64,000 nucleotides of DNA from CADEDH01 sp039029735. GTDB lineage: Bacteria > Actinomycetota > Acidimicrobiia > Acidimicrobiales > SZUA-35. The translations under genes were made by a program, and so were the position numbers. Positions 59,547 through 64,000 of this stretch are shown here, piece by piece. Location: contig JBCCFL010000030.1 in assembly GCA_039029735.1 (NCBI GenBank), forward strand, positions 9,035 through 73,034, written 5' to 3'. Numbering within the stretch: position 1 is the first letter of the stretch; each line of letters opens with the position of its first letter. The notes beneath the pieces are model-generated. The model did not search any database. It had not been told where the DNA came from and saw nothing but the letters and a program-made list of their open reading frames with translations.

Positions 59547-60664
59547 GCTACCTGTCCATCGACATCGAGGCCACTGACGGCGCCGCCCGGGCCGGACGGA
59601 TCCGCACCGGGCGCGGGAGCTTCCCGACGCCGGTGTTCATGCCCGTTGGCACCCGGGCTGCGGTGAAGACGCTCGACACGCTCGATCTCGAAGCGCTCGA
59701 CCCGCCGATCGTGCTCGGCAACACCTACCACCTGATGGAGCGTCCAGGCTCCGACCTGATCGCCGATCTCGGTGGCCTGCATGCCTTCATGGACTGGAGC
59801 GGCCATCTCCTCACCGACTCCGGTGGGTACCAGATCTTCTCGTTGGAGCCGAAGATCACCGAGGAAGGGGCCCGGTTCCGTTCGGTGTACGACGGCGCCT
59901 ACGTCGACCTCACCCCCGAGCGATCGGTGCAGGTGCAGGAGGAGCTCGGCTCCGACATCGCCATGGTGCTCGACGTCTGCCCGGCCCTTCCGGCCGATCG
60001 CCCTGCTCTGGCCGACGTGGTGGAGCGCACCCTTCGGTGGGCCGAGCGATCGAAGGCGGCCCACACCCGGGCCGATCAGGCCCAGTTCGGCATCGTGCAG
60101 GGGGGCGTTGAAACCGACCTGCGGGCCGATTCGGCCCGACGCACAGTGGAGATCGGGTTCGACGGATACGCCGTTGGCGGCCTGTCGGTGGGAGAGGAGC
60201 GGTCGGAGATGGTGCCGGCGATGGCGGCCGCCGTGGCCGAGCTTCCAGCCAACCGGCCCCGCTACGTGATGGGGCTCGGCGACCCGGTTGGTCTCGTGGA
60301 GGCGGTGCACAACGGCATCGACATGTTCGACTGTGTGCTGCCGACCCGGCTGGCTCGCCACGGCACTGCGCTCACCTCGCAGGGGCGGGTGAACCTCCGC
60401 AATCTCGTCAACGCCCGCAACGACGGCCCGATTGATCCCGGGTTCGAGCATCCCCTGTCGGCGCGCTACTCCCGGGCCTACATTCGCCATCTCCTGGTGA
60501 CCAACGAGCCGACGGCGGGGCGGATCATCACCCTCCACAATCTCGCCTGGCTCGCCGATCTCGTGGGCCGGATGCGCACAGCGATCGTGGCGGGCACGTT
60601 CGACGAGCTGCGTCGATCGGTGTGGGCCACGTGGGCACCCGGCGAGGATCCCGACGGGCGGTGA
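59543..60664 (+). CDS. tgt: Queuine tRNA-ribosyltransferase (Tgt) without zinc cysteines
   Basis: Housekeeping TGT (373 residues), which exchanges G34 of QU(A/G/U/C)-type tRNAs for preQ1. Barrel and active site are standard: FMPVGTRAAVKTL, LGNTYHL, base Asp92 (TDSGGYQIFSL), VQGG, GYAVGGLSVGE and nucleophile Asp263 (FDCVLPTR). The structural zinc site is not. Where the family has C-x-C-x2-C before YSRAY, this protein has Phe301, His303 and Ser306; only His332 (TLHNL) remains. The reading frame is intact around it, so this is not a frameshift. It is coupled to queA by a 4-nt overlap. Confidence 0.93.
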   Translation: MSYLSIDIEATDGAARAGRIRTGRGSFPTPVFMPVGTRAAVKTLDTLDLEALDPPIVLGNTYHLMERPGSDLIADLGGLHAFMDWSGHLLTDSGGYQIFSLEPKITEEGARFRSVYDGAYVDLTPERSVQVQEELGSDIAMVLDVCPALPADRPALADVVERTLRWAERSKAAHTRADQAQFGIVQGGVETDLRADSARRTVEIGFDGYAVGGLSVGEERSEMVPAMAAAVAELPANRPRYVMGLGDPVGLVEAVHNGIDMFDCVLPTRLARHGTALTSQGRVNLRNLVNARNDGPIDPGFEHPLSARYSRAYIRHLLVTNEPTAGRIITLHNLAWLADLVGRMRTAIVAGTFDELRRSVWATWAPGEDPDGR

Positions 60665-60762
60665 TTCGGGCCTCTGTGCACCTCGGCACGACCGAAGGTG
60701 ACAACCCTGGGTGATCTGGGCGAGAAGTGGCCGCCCTACGCCCGAATCGTGGGCCCAACCGC

Positions 60763-60782
60763 TACCGTCACGTGGCTGGAGG
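60763..60782 (+). promoter_or_regulatory. Promoter box and ribosome-binding site of yajC-secDF
   Basis: TACCGT at 60763-60768, then GGAGG at 60778-60782, 7 nt before the ATG at 60790. Unlike most units here it has a short leader with a ribosome-binding site. Confidence 0.45.
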
Positions 60783-60789
60783 CGCACCA

Positions 60790-61068
60790 ATGGACGTACT
60801 AATCAACATAGCCCCGCTGGTTCTGATCTTCGGCCTGATGTATGCCGTGCTGATCCTGCCCCAGCAGCGGCGAAATCGGGAGCACAAGCAACTCCTCGCC
60901 AGCCTCGAGGTCGGCGATGAGGTGCTGTTGAACTCCGGCATCCACGGCTTTCTCACCGCCGTTGGCGACGACATCATCTGGATCGAAGTGGCCGAGAAGG
61001 TGGAGCTGAAGGTTTCGCGTTCGGCCGTGGCCGGCAAGGTCGTCGATCCCGACGATTCGGAGGACTGA
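60790..61068 (+). CDS. yajC: Preprotein translocase subunit YajC
   Basis: Small membrane protein (92 residues) of the SecDF-YajC complex. It has one N-terminal helix (IAPLVLIFGLMYAVLIL) followed by the family motif PQQRRNREHKQLLASLEVGDEVLLNSGIHG-like region and a KVELKVSRSAV strand. It overlaps secD by one base. Confidence 0.93.
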   Translation: MDVLINIAPLVLIFGLMYAVLILPQQRRNREHKQLLASLEVGDEVLLNSGIHGFLTAVGDDIIWIEVAEKVELKVSRSAVAGKVVDPDDSED

Positions 61069-62840
61069 TGGGCCGGGGGGCGTACTCAGCGGTTTTCGTG
61101 CTGGCGATCACGGCGTTGGCGGCGATCGCCACCGTGGCCTCCGGAAACCAGCCGCTGCTCGGGCTCGATCTGCAGGGCGGCGTGTCGGTGGTGCTGCAGC
61201 CCACGAGCGAGGCAGACGACGAGGCGCTCGACCAGACCCTGGAGATCATCCGCACCCGGGTCGACTCGCTCGGCGTGGCCGAGCCGGAGATCTCCCGCCA
61301 GGACCAGACGATCGTGGTCGATCTGCCCGGTGTGGAGCAGCAGCAGCGTGCGCTCGAGCTCGTGGGGCAGACTGCCGAGCTGCGGTTCCGGCCCGTGTTG
61401 TTCGAGCTCGGCCCCCCAGCGACCTTCGACCCGGAACTCGATCCCGATGCGATCGACGGCGAGTCCACCGACGGCGAGTCCACCGACGACGTTGAGGCCG
61501 ACACAACCGACACAACGGTGGTCGACGACGCGGAGGGCACAGGCGACGGTGACGAGGAGTCCCTCGGTGTGATCGCCGGCCGTTCGGGCGCTGCGTTGGC
61601 CCAGCAGGACGACAGCGATGCGGACGCCGATGCCGATGCTGATGCCGATGCTGAGACGACCGACACGACAGTGGCTGACGATGCCGAGGCTGACGCCGAC
61701 ACCACCGACACCACCGTCGGCGCCGACACCGGCGATGGGGTGGGAGACAGCATCGAGGACCTGCTCCCGCCGGAGGAGTCGAGCACGCTCGACCCCGATC
61801 AGCTTGCCGTGCTCACCGCATGCAGCGCGGGTGAGGTCACACCGGCCGAGGAGGATCTTGCCGATCAGCCCGTGCTACTCGTCGATCGGGCCGGCAGTCG
61901 CCTGTGCCTCGGCCCAACCCTGCTCACGGGCGACTCGCTCGAAACGGCCCGGGTTGACCTCGACCTCGCCGGGCAGTGGACGGTGAATCCGGTGTTCCGC
62001 TCTGGCGCCGACGGCATCGACCGCTTCAACCAGGCCGCGCAGAGCTGCTACATCGCCGCCCCCGATCCCAATGTGTGCCCCTCGGGCCGTCTGGCCATCG
62101 TGCTCGACCACGTGGTGGTGTCGGCGCCGGCGATCCAGGTCCCCACCTTCGGTCGCGACCAGATCGTGATCTCGGGTGCCTTCGAAGAGGAGGAGGCCCG
62201 TGACCTGGCCGCTGTGCTCCGCTTCGGTGCCCTCCCGGTCGAGTTGGAGACCCAGCAGGCCCGCACGGTGTCGGCCACGATCGGCGACGACGTGCTCCGG
62301 GCCGGCGTGATCGCCGGCCTCATCGGTCTCGCCCTCGTGGCCGTCTACCTCCTCGCCTACTACAAGCTCGCCGGACTGGTTGCCCTCGGTGGTCTCGTGA
62401 TCTCGGCCGTTCTGCTCTGGGCGATCATTGCCTGGTTCGGGAGCAATCTGGGCCTGGCGCTGACGTTGGCCGGGGTGGTGGGCCTCATCGTGTCGGTCGG
62501 TGTGTCGGCCGATTCGAACATCGTCTACTTCGAGAACGTGAAAGACGCCTATCGCCAGGGCAAACGGGTGTCCACCTCGGTCGAGCGGGCCTACCAGAGC
62601 GCGATCTCCACGATCGTGAAGGCCGACGTGGTGAGCCTCATCGCCGCCGTGCTGCTCTACTTCCTCACCGTCGGCGCCGTGCGAGGCTTCGCCTTCTATC
62701 TCGGGCTGGCCACACTGCTCGACCTGTTCATCTCGTGGCTGTTCATGCGGCCCGCGCTGAACTTCCTGGCCCAGCGTCAGGCCGTGATCGACGACCCCCG
62801 ACTGCTGGGTCTGCCCGCCAACGGAGGAGACGGCGAATGA
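61068..62840 (+). CDS. secD: Protein translocase subunit SecD with acidic insertion
   Basis: Membrane subunit (590 residues) that uses the proton gradient to help pull exported proteins out of SecYEG. First helix, then the periplasmic P1 domain with LLGLDLQGGVSVVLQ, and a C-terminal block of five helices with GLALTLAGVVGLIVSVGVSADSN-like core. Between about residues 124 and 226 the P1 domain carries an Asp/Ala/Thr-rich insertion (repeats of DA and TTDTTV), expected to be unstructured. Overlaps secF by 4 nt. Confidence 0.94.
   Translation: MGRGAYSAVFVLAITALAAIATVASGNQPLLGLDLQGGVSVVLQPTSEADDEALDQTLEIIRTRVDSLGVAEPEISRQDQTIVVDLPGVEQQQRALELVGQTAELRFRPVLFELGPPATFDPELDPDAIDGESTDGESTDDVEADTTDTTVVDDAEGTGDGDEESLGVIAGRSGAALAQQDDSDADADADADADAETTDTTVADDAEADADTTDTTVGADTGDGVGDSIEDLLPPEESSTLDPDQLAVLTACSAGEVTPAEEDLADQPVLLVDRAGSRLCLGPTLLTGDSLETARVDLDLAGQWTVNPVFRSGADGIDRFNQAAQSCYIAAPDPNVCPSGRLAIVLDHVVVSAPAIQVPTFGRDQIVISGAFEEEEARDLAAVLRFGALPVELETQQARTVSATIGDDVLRAGVIAGLIGLALVAVYLLAYYKLAGLVALGGLVISAVLLWAIIAWFGSNLGLALTLAGVVGLIVSVGVSADSNIVYFENVKDAYRQGKRVSTSVERAYQSAISTIVKADVVSLIAAVLLYFLTVGAVRGFAFYLGLATLLDLFISWLFMRPALNFLAQRQAVIDDPRLLGLPANGGDGE
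61440..61745 (+). repeat. Low-complexity acidic tract in secD
   Basis: Tandem GAT-GCC-type codons give Asp-Ala dipeptides, and an imperfect repeat encodes (T)TDTTV(x)DDAE twice and TTDTTVGADTG once. It is coding, in frame, and likely variable between strains. Confidence 0.75.
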
Positions 62841-63871
62841 GCATGCTCGGAGCCCTCTACCGGGGCGAGACCAACGTCGACTTCCGCCCGAAGTGGCGGC
62901 TGTCGATCCCGATCTCGGCCGCGCTCCTCGTACTGTCGCTGATCCTGCTCGCCACCCGCTGGCTCGATCTGAGCATCGACTTTCAGGGTGGCGGCGTCTG
63001 GGAGGTGCCGGTTGCCGAGTCGGTGACCGTGGCCGAGGCTCGTGACGCCCTGCCGGGCCTGGCCGACGCCCGCATCCAGCGGGTGGAAGATGCCGAGCGC
63101 GGCACGTTCATCCGGGTGCAGTCCGGCACGGCCGATGTCGATCGCAGCTCGGAGATCGTCGAGGCTCTTGCCGAGTTGGGCGAGGTGAGCGGCGACGAGG
63201 TCACCGTGTCGACCGTCGGCCCAACCTGGGGGTCGCAGATCACCAACTCCGCCCTGCGGGCCCTGCTGTTGTTCTTCGTGGCCGTTGCCGCCTATCTGGC
63301 CTGGCGTCTCGAATGGCGAATGGCTGTCGGCGCCCTGATCGCAGTGGTGCACGACCTCGTGCTCACGGCTGGGGTGTATTCGCTGTTCGCGTTCCAGGTG
63401 AGCCCCGCAACAGTGATCGCCTTGCTGACGATCCTGGGTTACTCGCTCTACGACACCGTGGTGGTGTTCGACAAGGTGCTGGAGAACCGCAACACCTCGG
63501 TGGCCGACGGCGTGAGCCAGACCGAGCTGATCAACCGCTCCATGAACCAGGTGCTGATGCGGTCCATCAACACCACGATCACCACCGTGTTGCCGGTGGG
63601 TTCGATGCTGGTGATCGGTGGGCTGTTCCTCGGTGGGGCCACCCTGCGCGACTTCGCCTTGGCGCTGTTCATCGGGCTACTGCTCGGCACCTACTCGTCG
63701 ATCTTCGTTGCGGCGCCGGTGCTGGCATGGCTGAAGGAACGCCAGCCGGTGGATGACGAGACCCGCCGCCGTCAGCAGCGGGCCACCGAGCAGTTCGGTT
63801 CCACCGACTTCTCCCAGGAGTCCTCCGCCGCCGGCGTGGCCGCCCGACCACGGAAGAAGCGGAAGCGCTGA
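62837..63871 (+). CDS. secF: Protein translocase subunit SecF
   Basis: Partner of SecD (344 residues): first helix (ISAALLVLSLILLATRWL), periplasmic domain beginning SIDFQGGGVWEV, and five C-terminal helices with the conserved GYSLYDTVVVFDKVLEN and MNQVLMRSINTTITT motifs. The C-terminus is basic (PRKKRKR), probably cytoplasmic. Start overlaps the secD stop. Confidence 0.95.
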   Translation: MSMLGALYRGETNVDFRPKWRLSIPISAALLVLSLILLATRWLDLSIDFQGGGVWEVPVAESVTVAEARDALPGLADARIQRVEDAERGTFIRVQSGTADVDRSSEIVEALAELGEVSGDEVTVSTVGPTWGSQITNSALRALLLFFVAVAAYLAWRLEWRMAVGALIAVVHDLVLTAGVYSLFAFQVSPATVIALLTILGYSLYDTVVVFDKVLENRNTSVADGVSQTELINRSMNQVLMRSINTTITTVLPVGSMLVIGGLFLGGATLRDFALALFIGLLLGTYSSIFVAAPVLAWLKERQPVDDETRRRQQRATEQFGSTDFSQESSAAGVAARPRKKRKR

Positions 63872-63889
63872 GTGATTGCAGCGGGCGAT

Positions 63890-63908
63890 GTTCTGCCGCC
63901 GGCAGAAC
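63890..63908 (+). terminator. Hairpin after secF
   Basis: An 8-bp stem (GTTCTGCC/GGCAGAAC) with a GCC loop lies 18 nt behind the secF stop. It is followed by CTCGGGGTGGGG-like sequence, as in the 78-bp repeats, so it may be a terminator or a repeat-family member. Confidence 0.5.
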
Positions 63909-64000
63909 TCGGGGTGGGGGGCGCGCGCGCCCCCCCCCCCCCCCACCCCCCACAAGGAAGCCCGGGCGCGGGGGGCCCGGGGGGCCCGAGTAGGGCCGCC
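63909..64000. other. Low-complexity contig end
   Basis: Runs of G, alternating GC and a long C-run, then GGGGGGCCCGGGGGGCCC. This resembles sequencing or assembly noise at a contig end; no feature is called in it. Confidence 0.6.

Overview
The window is a high-GC chromosomal segment of an actinobacterium. The most likely home is the class Acidimicrobiia or a close relative; this is an inference. It rests on strong G/C bias at third codon positions, many GTG starts, a mycothiol ligase (MshC), a phosphatidylinositol/PIM route (PgsA, PatA-like, PimA-like), and the gene order thrS-HIT-pgsA-patA-pimA ... pdxS-pdxT-yebC ... ruvCAB ... yajC-secD-secF known from Mycobacterium. No tRNA, rRNA, CRISPR array, transposase or phage gene was seen. 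The first gene is cut by the window edge, and the last ~90 bases look like a low-quality contig end.

Layout. 1-11.7 kb: accessory and metabolic genes. These are an iron-siderophore-type ABC ATPase, an NDH-2-like flavoprotein with an alpha/beta hydrolase, an AraC regulator, a GIN-domain lipoprotein, a dNTP triphosphohydrolase, a glycosyltransferase, an LpdA-type quinone reductase, a ferritin-like protein and an RsmB/F-type methyltransferase. 11.7-27.5 kb: a divergent two-component system, then a complete Tad/Flp pilus locus (CpaB, CpaE-like, CpaF, TadB, TadC, one pilin, three TadE/G-like minor pilins, a LysM-like protein, a lipoprotein). It ends in a 1,435-residue exported Ser-Asp-repeat protein and a convergent prepilin peptidase. 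27.6-31 kb: a compact overlapping operon of a divergent tRNA-guanine-transglycosylase (TGT)-like protein, two adjacent FmrO-family (16S rRNA G1405-type) methyltransferase homologues and RsmI. 31-43 kb: biotin carboxylase/BCCP and BirA, two M23 peptidases, an ABC ATPase, two CNNM/CBS proteins, FabI, MshC and PlsC. 43-51 kb: thrS and the phosphatidylinositol/PIM block, a degenerate M48 homologue and a DUF3048 lipoprotein. 51.9-64 kb: PLP synthase pdxST, yebC, an ABC exporter, ruvCAB, queA-tgt and yajC-secDF.

How the genes work together. The pilus block makes its ATPase, platform, pilins and processing peptidase, and the giant protein is probably its surface partner. The 27.6-31 kb operon joins families that act on position 7 of guanine (TGT, FmrO) with RsmI, which acts at C1402 of 16S rRNA helix 44; I regard it as the best candidate for an undescribed system. 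The housekeeping Tgt at 59.5 kb has lost all three zinc cysteines, while the divergent paralogue keeps them. A TAnnnT box 6-9 nt before the start codon recurs at sixteen transcription-unit heads, which points to widespread leaderless transcripts.
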